Shown here piece by piece: positions 16,715 to 25,188 of a DNA stretch of 64,000 nt. The notes below the pieces were generated by a model, which was given only the letters and a program-made list of their open reading frames with translations, was not told where the DNA came from and did not search any database. Location: contig CAVQBG010000034.1 of assembly GCA_963710625.1 (NCBI GenBank), positions 1-64,000 on the forward strand, in the 5' to 3' direction. This DNA is from Sva-07 sp963710625. GTDB taxonomy: Bacteria; Actinomycetota; Acidimicrobiia; Acidimicrobiales; Ilumatobacteraceae. The position numbers were made by a program, and so were the translations under genes. Numbering within the stretch: position 1 is the stretch's first letter; each line of letters begins with the position of its first letter.

Positions 16715-17632
16715 TCAGCGACCGAGCGCCGCCAGCACGGGTGCGAACTCGTCGAGTTCACGTACGGCGAAGTAGTTGATGCCCCACCGTTCGTTGCAGG
16801 TCACCATCTGGTCCACGATCTCGTCGACCGTGCCGACCAGCAGGTACGGCGTCTCCGCGGCATCGTCCATCGTCAGCCCGTCGACGCGTTCGCAGATCTT
16901 CGCCAGCGCCGCGTCGCGGTCGTCGGTGAGCTGGACCACCTGCACCAGCGCGTTGAGTTCGAGATCGTCGTACCGGTCACCGGCGCCGTCTCGAATCTGG
17001 CGGAGTTGGTCCTCGAGACGGCTGCGGCGCCAGTCGACGTCATGACGGTGCCCGTCGGCGTGCGTCCGTCCGAGGCCCTGCAGCCCGATGATGTCGGCGT
17101 GCGCGCCGGCATGGCCGAGCAGCGATGCCCCATTGCCACCGACGAGGATCGGGAGGTGATCCTGGGTGGAACGACGGACCTGTGCCCGGGCGATCCGGTA
17201 GTGCTCGCCGGCATGATCGACGGTGTCCCCGTCCAGCAACGCTCGGAGCAGCTCGACGCTGTCGCGCAATCGCTGCTTGCGAATCGCCGCGCTCGACCGC
17301 TCGATCCCGGTTGCTGCGTACTCCTGCGGGGTGTGCCCGGCACCGAGGCCGAGCTCGAAACGACCGTTCGAGATCGCATCGATGGTGGCGACCTCCCAGG
17401 CCAGCTGTACCGGGTTGCGCATGTCGTTGTTGAGCACGAGCGTGCCCAGACGAATCGTGCTCGTGGCGGCCGCGATCGCCGCCAACATCGGCATCGGCGC
17501 CGTCTCCGGGCCGACGTGGTCGGCCGCCAGCACGATGTCGAAACCGAGCTCCTCGGCGCGTCGGGCGACATCGATCGGCGACTCGTCCCCCCGCCCGGAG
17601 AGCTGGTGACCGATGCGAAGGGGCCTCGTCAC
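16715..17632 (-). CDS. LLM-class (luciferase-like, F420-type) oxidoreductase
   Basis: 305-residue TIM-barrel protein. LVLNNDMRNPVQLAWEVATI, RFELGLGAGHTPQEYAATGI and LPILVGGNGASLLGHAGAHA are landmarks of the actinobacterial F420-dependent bacterial-luciferase-like family. The cofactor is inferred from family, not seen. It begins 9 nt after the last ABC permease stop, so it is probably the last gene of that operon, which is an unusual partner for an exporter. Confidence 0.8.
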   Translation of the reverse strand: MTRPLRIGHQLSGRGDESPIDVARRAEELGFDIVLAADHVGPETAPMPMLAAIAAATSTIRLGTLVLNNDMRNPVQLAWEVATIDAISNGRFELGLGAGHTPQEYAATGIERSSAAIRKQRLRDSVELLRALLDGDTVDHAGEHYRIARAQVRRSTQDHLPILVGGNGASLLGHAGAHADIIGLQGLGRTHADGHRHDVDWRRSRLEDQLRQIRDGAGDRYDDLELNALVQVVQLTDDRDAALAKICERVDGLTMDDAAETPYLLVGTVDEIVDQMVTCNERWGINYFAVRELDEFAPVLAALGR

Positions 17633-17641
17633 GACGTCAGC

Positions 17642-18403
17642 TCAGTCGATGTCCTGGTGCGAGAGGCGCCACGACGCCAAGGCGAGAGCGGCGACGGCGA
17701 CCACGATCGGCACGACGACACCCGTGGCGATCGAGTAGTCGGCCAGGTCGAGGTCGGCGCCGGTGCGCTCGACGAGGATCGACCGCGTGTAGGCGCGCAT
17801 GGCCACCCGGGCGACACCCGGCCCGGCCTGGGCGATGAACCCCTCCCAGATCAGGATGTAGGCGAGACCCCACACGATGAACCGTTTCAGCCACACACCG
17901 AACAGCGTGAAGATGCCGACGTAGACGACCAGACCGACGGCCGTCGCCAGGACGGTCGCGCCGACGATCCCGTTGCCTGCACCGGTCAGGACCGCAGCGG
18001 CCACGATCGACACGAGCGTGATCGGCGCTGCGAGTGTGGTCGCGGCGAGCGCCGCGCCGACCACGATCGGCCAACGGTCCATCGGTCGCAGCCACAGGTA
18101 GACGAGCGTCTTGTCCTCGCGGAGATCGCCGATCGCGGCCCCGGCGAACACCAGCGACACGATCGGCAGCACCAGGCCGAGGCCGACGCTGGCAACCAGT
18201 CTCACGGCGTCGTCGAGCGAGGCATCCGACGTTCCGAGCGCCCACCCCGACAGGGGGGCAACGAGCGCGAGCAGTGTGAGGCCGATGATGCGACCGCGGC
18301 TGGTCAACTGCCGCAACACCACTCGGTACGAGAGAACGATCGCCGTTCCGGCAGCGACGTGACGGGCCGGACGGTCCTGCGAGAGCGTGCTCCGCTCGGT
18401 CAT
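17642..18403 (-). CDS. ABC-2-type exporter permease (second pair)
   Basis: 253 residues with about six hydrophobic helices, including one near residues 41-57 and clusters at 66-92, 112-135, 140-165, 174-193 and 225-244. SLVFAGAAIGDLREDKTLVYL matches ABC-2 permeases. ATG at 18403 overlaps the ATPase stop (ATGA), so it pairs with the ATPase at 18400-19401. Substrate not evident. Confidence 0.8.
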   Translation of the reverse strand: MTERSTLSQDRPARHVAAGTAIVLSYRVVLRQLTSRGRIIGLTLLALVAPLSGWALGTSDASLDDAVRLVASVGLGLVLPIVSLVFAGAAIGDLREDKTLVYLWLRPMDRWPIVVGAALAATTLAAPITLVSIVAAAVLTGAGNGIVGATVLATAVGLVVYVGIFTLFGVWLKRFIVWGLAYILIWEGFIAQAGPGVARVAMRAYTRSILVERTGADLDLADYSIATGVVVPIVVAVAALALASWRLSHQDID

Positions 18404-19401
18404 CGTCCCTCCACCAGGTAGCGGAACACCGATTCGAGGTCGTCGTCGAGCGGGCTCACCTCGGTGAGCCGAACGCCGAGCTCGACGCTGATGGCGGCGA
18501 CCTGCCGACCGAACGCGTCGACGTCGAGGGTGTCGACCATCACGTTGCGGTCGTCGATCGAGAGCCCGCTCACCAGGCCCCGCTCGACCAGCGCGGTGGC
18601 GAGGCGCCGTGGGTCGGACGCGCCGACGCGGATCCGGTGCGCACGATCGTCCATCAGCTCACGCAGGTCCCGGTAGTCGCCGCTCGCCACCAGCCGGCCC
18701 TGTGCGATCACGAGCACACGTGACCCGAGCTTGGCGACCTCGTCGAGCACGTGGCTCGACACGAGCACGCACCGTCCCTCGTCGCCGAGCCGGTGGAACA
18801 ACTCGATCATGTGACGGCGCTGCACCGGATCGAGGCCGGTGAGCGGCTCGTCGAGGATCAGCACCTCCGGATCGTTGACCAGAGCTGCTGCCACCTTGAC
18901 CCGCTGGCGCATGCCCTTGGAGAACTGACCGACCGGTTTGGGCCCGACGTCGGCGAGGTCGACCGCCGTGAGCGCCTCGTGCGCTGCCTGCTCCGGGTTC
19001 GGCACGTCGTGGGTTCGTGCGGCGAACTCGAGGAACGACCCGGCGCTCAGGTGATCGAACAGCGCATCCTGCTGCGGCACCAGCGACACGCGGCCCCGCA
19101 CGTCGCGTTCGTGTCGCGGATCGAAGCCCAGCACGTCGACCGCACCGCGCGACGGCGGCGTCAGCCCGCAGAGCATGCGGAAAAGCGTCGACTTGCCCGC
19201 CCCGTTGGGACCGAGCAGCGCGGTGACCCCGTCGTCGATCGCGAACGTGACATCGCTGACCGCGACCACCGAGCCGAAGAACTTGGACACCTCGTTGACG
19301 GCGATCATGCCCCGCACCGGAGCAGGCCGTGCACCGGTGGTCGCCTGTGTCGCGGCGACCGGCGGCGGAAGTGCCGACGACGGTGGTGGCAGTTCGCTCA
19401 T
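18400..19401 (-). CDS. ABC transporter ATP-binding protein (second pair)
   Basis: 333 residues. Walker A GPNGAGKST, signature SKGMRQRVKVA, Walker B VLILDEPLTGLDP and the switch His in VSSHV are intact. A Pro/Ala-rich leader of ~30 residues precedes the domain, and ~100 extra residues follow it, as in exporter ATPases such as DrrA/NodI. ATG at 19401 overlaps the preceding permease stop. The frame is open further upstream but reads through that permease. Confidence 0.9.
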   Translation of the reverse strand: MSELPPPSSALPPPVAATQATTGARPAPVRGMIAVNEVSKFFGSVVAVSDVTFAIDDGVTALLGPNGAGKSTLFRMLCGLTPPSRGAVDVLGFDPRHERDVRGRVSLVPQQDALFDHLSAGSFLEFAARTHDVPNPEQAAHEALTAVDLADVGPKPVGQFSKGMRQRVKVAAALVNDPEVLILDEPLTGLDPVQRRHMIELFHRLGDEGRCVLVSSHVLDEVAKLGSRVLVIAQGRLVASGDYRDLRELMDDRAHRIRVGASDPRRLATALVERGLVSGLSIDDRNVMVDTLDVDAFGRQVAAISVELGVRLTEVSPLDDDLESVFRYLVEGR

Positions 19402-20273
19402 CGCGCGATCACCAGCTTCGAGTACCGCCACCAGACGACTGCGAGCCCGCCGAGCGTCCACACGGCGTTGCTGAGCAGCACGCTCCACGTCGACAGTTCC
19501 GGGAAGTTGCCCGGTTGGTCGAAGATCCGGAAGACCAGCTCGAACGGCATGGACGAGATGTCGATCAGCCGCCACGACGGCGACAGCTCGGCGCCGTCGA
19601 CGAGCGCCGCCGCGAGGATCGGCGAGGCGAGCACGAGCAGCACGATCCCGATCGCCGCGAAGGCGCGGCGGTCGGTGAGGCTCGAGGCCGCCATCGACAC
19701 CGCGGCGAGGGCAGCCGAGATCGCGGCGCCGGACAACACGATCCGGAAGAGCGTGAACAGCCAGCCGTCGATGCCATCGGGGCCGGCGCCCTCGACCGTG
19801 TAGCCGATCAGGAGCAGGACCGGGGGCCCCAACGTGACGAGACCGAGCGTGCTGATCACGGCGATGGCCTTCGCGGTCAGGTAGGTGCCCCGGTCGAGCG
19901 GGGTCGACAGGTACATCGCCAGCATCCCGTTGCGACGATCCGACACGAGCACCTCGGGCGCAACCAGTGCCGAGAACAGCACGATCGCCAAAATGATGAA
20001 GCCGTAGTAGCCGGGGTAGTCGGCGACCTCCTCCGGCTCGAGGATGTCGCCGGGAATCAGCACGGCGATCCCCACGAACACGACCGCCGGCAGGTAGGCG
20101 ATCACGACCGCGATCACCGGGAAGATCTTGGTGCGAGCCGGTCGACCGAGGCCGAGCGTGGCCCGGATGCTCTCCCAGCTGACGGAGCGGATCGCGCCGG
20201 CCACGCCGGACCGGCGGCCCTCGTAGCGCTGGAAGCCCCGCTCGACGATCTGTGCGTCACCGCGACCGTTCAT
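19398..20273 (-). CDS. ABC-2-type exporter permease (first pair)
   Basis: 291 residues. About six predicted helices follow a ~50-residue cytoplasmic N-terminus (QRYEGRRSGVAGAIRSVSWE). LVSDRRNGMLAMYLSTPLDR is a typical cytoplasmic loop of ABC-2 permeases of the bacterial Nat/CcmB-like kind. The start overlaps the first ATPase stop and its stop overlaps the second ATPase start, so all four ABC genes are translationally coupled. Confidence 0.82.
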   Translation of the reverse strand: MNGRGDAQIVERGFQRYEGRRSGVAGAIRSVSWESIRATLGLGRPARTKIFPVIAVVIAYLPAVVFVGIAVLIPGDILEPEEVADYPGYYGFIILAIVLFSALVAPEVLVSDRRNGMLAMYLSTPLDRGTYLTAKAIAVISTLGLVTLGPPVLLLIGYTVEGAGPDGIDGWLFTLFRIVLSGAAISAALAAVSMAASSLTDRRAFAAIGIVLLVLASPILAAALVDGAELSPSWRLIDISSMPFELVFRIFDQPGNFPELSTWSVLLSNAVWTLGGLAVVWWRYSKLVIAR

Positions 20274-21223
20274 GCCGCGCCTCCCTCATCCGGGCCTCCG
20301 GCGGCGGGGCCGGCGAAGATGTCGTCGAGTGTGCGGCGGTGTTGGCCGAGCCGTCGTATGCGGGCGCCGGCCTGGGCCACCGATCGAGCCGCGAGTTCGA
20401 AGAGTTCGTCGTCGGTCAGGCCGACCACCGACAGCACCGGCCCGGAACGCCGGACGCCTGCGCCCCCTGCCACCAGCAGAGTGACGACGTCGTCGATCGA
20501 CGTCGGACGATCGGGCACCTCCACCAGCTCCAGCTCGATGCCCCCCGACGCGCCGGCGAGCTCGGTCATCGACCCCTGCGCGACGAGTCGTCCCTCCGCG
20601 AGCGCGACGACGTGGTCGCAGACCCGTTCGACCTCCTCGAGGACGTGCGAGGAGAGCATCACGTCGATCCCGAAGTCGCGGTTGACCTGGACGATGATGT
20701 TCAGCATCTCGTCGCGCTGCACGGGGTCGAGGCCGTCGGTCGGCTCGTCGAGCACGATCAGTCGCGGGTCGGCTGCGATCGCCTGGGCCAACTTCACGCG
20801 CTGACGTTGGCCCGTCGACATCGTGCCGAGCGCCCGGAACCGTTCCTCACCGAGGCCGACGAGATACAGCGAATCGCTCGCACGACTGCGCGCCTCGTCT
20901 CGCGGGAGCCCTTTCACCTCCGCGAGATGCCGCACGAAGTCGTACGCACGCAGATCGTCGGGGAACACGTTGCGCTCGGGGCCGTAGCCGATCAACGCGC
21001 GAAGCTCGGGCCCGTTCGAGTCCGGGTCGAGGCCGAGCACCGAGATCGATCCCGCCGTCGGCTTCAGCAGGCCGAGCACCAACGAGATCAGCGTGGTCTT
21101 ACCGGCGCCGTTCGCCCCGACCAGGCCCGTGACACCGCCCGGGATCGACACGTCGAGGACATCGAGGGCGCGAGTCGACGGGAACTGCATGACGAGCCCC
21201 CGGGTCTCGATGATCGCCGTCAC
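20270..21223 (-). CDS. ABC transporter ATP-binding protein (first pair)
   Basis: 317 residues. Walker A GANGAGKTT, Q-loop region GYGPERNVFPDDL, signature STGQRQRVKLA, Walker B LIVLDEPTDGLDP and switch His in LSSHV are complete. It starts with GTG at 21223 and heads a five-gene minus-strand unit (ATPase, permease, ATPase, permease, LLM protein). The C-terminal ~90 residues are the variable extension of exporter ATPases. Confidence 0.9.
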   Translation of the reverse strand: MTAIIETRGLVMQFPSTRALDVLDVSIPGGVTGLVGANGAGKTTLISLVLGLLKPTAGSISVLGLDPDSNGPELRALIGYGPERNVFPDDLRAYDFVRHLAEVKGLPRDEARSRASDSLYLVGLGEERFRALGTMSTGQRQRVKLAQAIAADPRLIVLDEPTDGLDPVQRDEMLNIIVQVNRDFGIDVMLSSHVLEEVERVCDHVVALAEGRLVAQGSMTELAGASGGIELELVEVPDRPTSIDDVVTLLVAGGAGVRRSGPVLSVVGLTDDELFELAARSVAQAGARIRRLGQHRRTLDDIFAGPAAGGPDEGGAA

Positions 21224-21284
21224 GATCGTCGAGTCTCGCAGCTTCCGACGGCTTCCCGTGGGGCATCGCCGGATTCGTCCTGGC

Positions 21285-21290
21285 TAGCGT
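21285..21290 (+). promoter_or_regulatory. TANNNT -10 element, leaderless start of the PhyH gene
   Basis: TAGCGT ends 6 nt before the ATG at 21297, placing the predicted transcription start at or next to the A of the start codon. No Shine-Dalgarno sequence is present. No good -35 is visible. Confidence 0.4.
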
Positions 21291-21296
21291 CGTGCC

Positions 21297-22130
21297 ATGA
21301 GCGTCGTCCACCTTCCTGCCGCCGCCCCCGTCGACGAGATCCACGACGTGCTGCGACGCGACGGGGCGCTGATCATCGACGACCTCGCCGATGCGGAGCT
21401 GATCGACCGGATCATGTCCGAGATGGCGCCGTGGATCGAGGCCACGCCGCCCGGCAGCGACGACTTCTCCGGCCGCGCCACGAAACGCACCGGGGCCTTG
21501 ATCGCCCGCTCGCCATCGAGCCACGAACTGATTCGACATCCGATGATCCTCGAGGTGACGGCCAAGCTGCTCGACCGGGCGCAGAGCTACCAACTCCACC
21601 TCACCCAGGTGATCTCGATCGGTCCCGACTCGCCCGCCCAGTCGATCCACCGCGACCAGTGGGCATTCGACTTCTTCGAGTTCCCGAGCGACTACCACGT
21701 GCAGTGCAACACGATCTGGGCGATGACCGACTTCACCGAGGCGAACGGCGCCACCCGACTGATACCCGGCAGCCAGGACCTGCCGAACAGCTTCGAGCAC
21801 ACGATCGACGAGACCGTTCCCGCCGAGATGTCGAAGGGATCGTGTCTGCTCTACACCGGCAAGGTGTACCACGGCGGCGGAGCGAACACGTCCGACGAGA
21901 CACGGGCAGGGCTCAACATCACCTACGACGTCGGGTGGCTGCGCCAGGAGGAGAACCAGTACCTGTCGGTGCCCAGCGAGATCGCCGAGACCCTGCCCGA
22001 CGACCTGCTCCGGTTGATGGGCTACCGGATCGGCGCGTATGCGCTCGGGTACATCGACGACGTTCGCGATCCGATCGAGGCGATACGCGGGACGAGCGGG
22101 GCGATGTCGTTCGGCACCGTCACCCATTGA
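21297..22130 (+). CDS. Phytanoyl-CoA dioxygenase (PhyH)-family Fe(II)/2-oxoglutarate oxygenase
   Basis: 277 residues of double-stranded beta-helix type. The iron ligands are the His and Asp of SIHRDQWAFDFF (HxD) and the distal His of KVYHGGGANTSDE. The Arg of DETRAGLN probably binds 2-oxoglutarate. Bacterial PhyH homologues hydroxylate diverse small molecules or lipids, so the substrate is open. It is monocistronic, divergent from the ABC operon and convergent with the GGDEF-EAL gene. Confidence 0.85.
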   Translation: MSVVHLPAAAPVDEIHDVLRRDGALIIDDLADAELIDRIMSEMAPWIEATPPGSDDFSGRATKRTGALIARSPSSHELIRHPMILEVTAKLLDRAQSYQLHLTQVISIGPDSPAQSIHRDQWAFDFFEFPSDYHVQCNTIWAMTDFTEANGATRLIPGSQDLPNSFEHTIDETVPAEMSKGSCLLYTGKVYHGGGANTSDETRAGLNITYDVGWLRQEENQYLSVPSEIAETLPDDLLRLMGYRIGAYALGYIDDVRDPIEAIRGTSGAMSFGTVTH

Positions 22131-22293
22131 CCCGTCTCGAACGATTGCTGCTCGCTGCCACCGTCGAGCACGAGGGCAGTGCCCTCACGCGGGGAGCGGC
22201 GGATCGGGACGAACAAGTCCTGAGCGACGGTGCGGGTCCGAGGGGTGGGTGCTCCGGTCACCATGGGCACCGATCCGGCGGATCGACGGCTCC

Positions 22294-24906
22294 TCAGTTC
22301 ATCGCGAAGGGCGCGTCGGCGGCCCGGGCCGGCACGTCACCTGCAAGCAGCTTGCGGAGTTGCCCCGGGGGCCAGTCGCGGGCCCACCCGATGAAGTCCG
22401 GAAGCGAGATCGGCCGGCAGATGTAATAGCCCTGCACCTCGTCGCAGCCGAGGTCGATCACCGCGTTGAGCGCGTCCTCGTCCTCCACGCCCTCCGCAAC
22501 GGTCGTGAGTCCGAGGTCGGCAGCGAGGTTGATCGACGCACGCACGATCGCTGCGGCGCTGGTGTCCGTGGTCAGACGACCGACGAAGTTCCGGTCGATC
22601 TTGAGTTCGTCGACCGGAAGCCGGTGCAAGTGTTGCAGTGACGAGTAGCCGGTTCCGAAGTCGTCGATCGAGATGTGCAGTCCGAGATCTCGCAGATCAT
22701 GAAGCATCGCAACGCTGGTGTCGAAGTCGACGATCATCGCGTCTTCGGTGACCTCGAGCTGGAGATCACACGGCTCGACCCCCATCTCTGCGAGCATCGT
22801 CACCATGTCGTCGAGGAGTGCACGATCGAGCAGATCTCGCGGCGTGAGGTTCACGGCAACCGGCACATCGAAGCCTGCGGCGCGCATGGCAACCGATGCT
22901 TCCGCAGCGCGGCGCATGACGAGGCGGGTCAGCTTGCCGATCAGGCCCGCCTGAACGATGAGCGGGACGAACTCGGCAGGCGAGATCGAGCCGTGCAACG
23001 GATGGGTCCATCGAACGAGAGCTTCCACACCGGTGATCTGCCCGTCGCGGAGAGCGACCTTGGGCTGGAAGTGGACGCAGAACTCCTCGTCCTCCAACGC
23101 CGAACTGACGGACATGTAGAGGTCGAGTCGACGTGGGGCGTCGGCATCGAGTTCGGGTGTGTACCAGACGACCCCGAGTTGATTCCGTTTCGCTTCGTAC
23201 ATTGCGGTGTCGGCCCGGTGCAGCAGGCCGGCGCTGTCACCGCCCTGGTCCGGCCACTGCACCACTCCCACGCTCGCCCCGACCTCGAAGGTCAAGCCCT
23301 CGAGCTCCACCTTGGCCGTCAGCCGACGATGGACGTCGTCGATACGCCGAGTCATTTCGGCCGGGTCGTCCGGATCGACACGGCCGAGCAGCAGCGCGAA
23401 TTCGTCGCCACCGAATCGGGCGACCATGTCGGTGCGACGGGCAACGGCCCGCAGACGATCGGCAATCTCGATCAGGAGTCGATCGCCGGTCTCATGACCG
23501 AGGGAGTCGTTGATCTCCTTGAACCGGTCGAGGTCGACCATCACCACCGCGCCACTCTTCTCCGGGGAGGTGAGTTCGGCCGTCAGCGCGATCTCGAAGC
23601 TCATCCGGTTCGCCAGACCGGTCAATGCGTCGCAGCTCGCCTGCGCTTCCAGGCGCTTGACGAGGTGGTCATTCGACAGTCGGGCGCTGAGTGTGTTCGC
23701 CAGCGATACGAACAGGCGGAACTCATCGCCGTTGAAGTCGCTGCGCATCCCGAGCCGGTCACTGACGAACAGCACGCCCATCTCGCCCGCCTCACCGAGC
23801 ACTCGCACCGCGAGCACGGTGTTCGCCTCGAGCTCATGCAGTACACGCCGGGCCACGCTGCTCGGGTCGTCGACCGTCAGCAAGGTGACCTGTCCACTCT
23901 CGAGAACCTCGAGGAAGAGTTCTGCGATCGGCTCGGGCTCGAGGTCGTAGAACGCATCATCGACGATCATCCGGAGGAACGATGCGCTCCCGTCACCGCC
24001 CTTCACGAGCAGGCCGGCCGACGTCGAGCGCATGATCTTGGTCAGCTCCACCAGCGCCAGGTCCAGCGTGCGCTGACCGGGCTCGTTGGTGATCACCCGG
24101 GTGAAGGTGTGCAGCTGTTGGAGGTCACGGTACCGCTGTGAGATCCTGCCCGTGTTCTGGAGCAGCGCGGAAACACCGAGCAACGGGACCAATGCGTACA
24201 GGGCCATCCACGGGCTGGTCAGTGACGCCGCGACCGCCGTCACGGTGAACGTACCCGCCAGACATGCGAGGATTTGAGATCGTCCGAAGTCAGCGAACAG
24301 TTTCGGCCGCAGCTTTCCATCGTCCAGCATGATCACGAGGGGCACCGCAATGATGCTCAACACCTCGACGATCAGGATCGCTCCGAGCGGCACCAGCCAC
24401 TCGAGCGCGATCTGGGGAGGTTCCGGGCCGATGACCGAGCGAACGATCCACGCAGCGAACGCGGCCTGGCAGAAGAACAGGCACGCGTTCCAGATCACCT
24501 TGACCCAGTCGGAGCCGCGAACCCATCGCAGAACCGGGACCGTCCCGAGCACGTAGGCGACGGCCAGCAGCGCTGGACTCGAGTACAGCAAGCCGAACAT
24601 GAGCGGGATGGCGCTGAGGGACAGCGAACGTGATTCCTTGCGGATCTCCACGTGTAGGGCGGTTGCCTCACACACCCCGAATGCGACGACGAGCGCGAGG
24701 AACGGCAATGTCCAGCGTGTGTGGGGCAGGGTCGTTGCGTACGGCGTCAGGGCGAGGAGCGTTGCGCCCAGAGCAGCGAGGAGGGCTGCGTACGTCAGCA
24801 CACGTGTTGCGGGACGAGCCGCCTCGAGTACGCGCATGAGCAGCGTCGGCGCAACAACCTCCGTGTGCTCGCCCGGACCGTCCAAGCCTTCCGCTCTCGA
24901 ACTCAT
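22294..24906 (-). CDS. Membrane-anchored diguanylate cyclase/phosphodiesterase (GGDEF-EAL)
   Basis: 870 residues. Around seven hydrophobic helices occupy ~35-250, then a GAF-like region (~265-410), a GGDEF domain (motif at 499-503, with RxxD I-site Arg490/Asp493) and an EAL domain (EAL at 628-630, SIDDFGTGYSS at 746-756). Both active sites look intact, so it could make or degrade c-di-GMP. The N-terminal membrane module may sense an external or membrane signal. ATG at 24906 is the first that leaves a credible N-terminus; no clear Shine-Dalgarno. Confidence 0.9.
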   Translation of the reverse strand: MSSRAEGLDGPGEHTEVVAPTLLMRVLEAARPATRVLTYAALLAALGATLLALTPYATTLPHTRWTLPFLALVVAFGVCEATALHVEIRKESRSLSLSAIPLMFGLLYSSPALLAVAYVLGTVPVLRWVRGSDWVKVIWNACLFFCQAAFAAWIVRSVIGPEPPQIALEWLVPLGAILIVEVLSIIAVPLVIMLDDGKLRPKLFADFGRSQILACLAGTFTVTAVAASLTSPWMALYALVPLLGVSALLQNTGRISQRYRDLQQLHTFTRVITNEPGQRTLDLALVELTKIMRSTSAGLLVKGGDGSASFLRMIVDDAFYDLEPEPIAELFLEVLESGQVTLLTVDDPSSVARRVLHELEANTVLAVRVLGEAGEMGVLFVSDRLGMRSDFNGDEFRLFVSLANTLSARLSNDHLVKRLEAQASCDALTGLANRMSFEIALTAELTSPEKSGAVVMVDLDRFKEINDSLGHETGDRLLIEIADRLRAVARRTDMVARFGGDEFALLLGRVDPDDPAEMTRRIDDVHRRLTAKVELEGLTFEVGASVGVVQWPDQGGDSAGLLHRADTAMYEAKRNQLGVVWYTPELDADAPRRLDLYMSVSSALEDEEFCVHFQPKVALRDGQITGVEALVRWTHPLHGSISPAEFVPLIVQAGLIGKLTRLVMRRAAEASVAMRAAGFDVPVAVNLTPRDLLDRALLDDMVTMLAEMGVEPCDLQLEVTEDAMIVDFDTSVAMLHDLRDLGLHISIDDFGTGYSSLQHLHRLPVDELKIDRNFVGRLTTDTSAAAIVRASINLAADLGLTTVAEGVEDEDALNAVIDLGCDEVQGYYICRPISLPDFIGWARDWPPGQLRKLLAGDVPARAADAPFAMN

Positions 24907-25188
24907 TGTTCTCACATCGGCACGTGTGGGCCGTGACGTGAGCCGTTGATGGTCACAGCGTGATCTGGCCGACCTGGACTCACGTCCAGCTGTTCCCGAA
25001 CCGACAGTTGCGGGCCCAGTCGAGGGCTCCGACCAGGGCGAGCGAGCCGAGCCCGGTCGCGGGCTGAACACGTGACGACAACGTGCGATCCGGACGATTC
25101 GAAGCAGCGGACACGTCCGCCGGGCCGTCCCCCCGCAGTGTGTCGTTGCGCTCGTTGTGGATCGCGCTTGTCGTCACGTCGAGCCAAC

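Noticed and set aside
22022..22270. Minus-strand 82-codon frame after the PhyH gene
   Set aside because: Overlaps the coding end of PhyH, has no ribosome-binding site and no recognisable domain.
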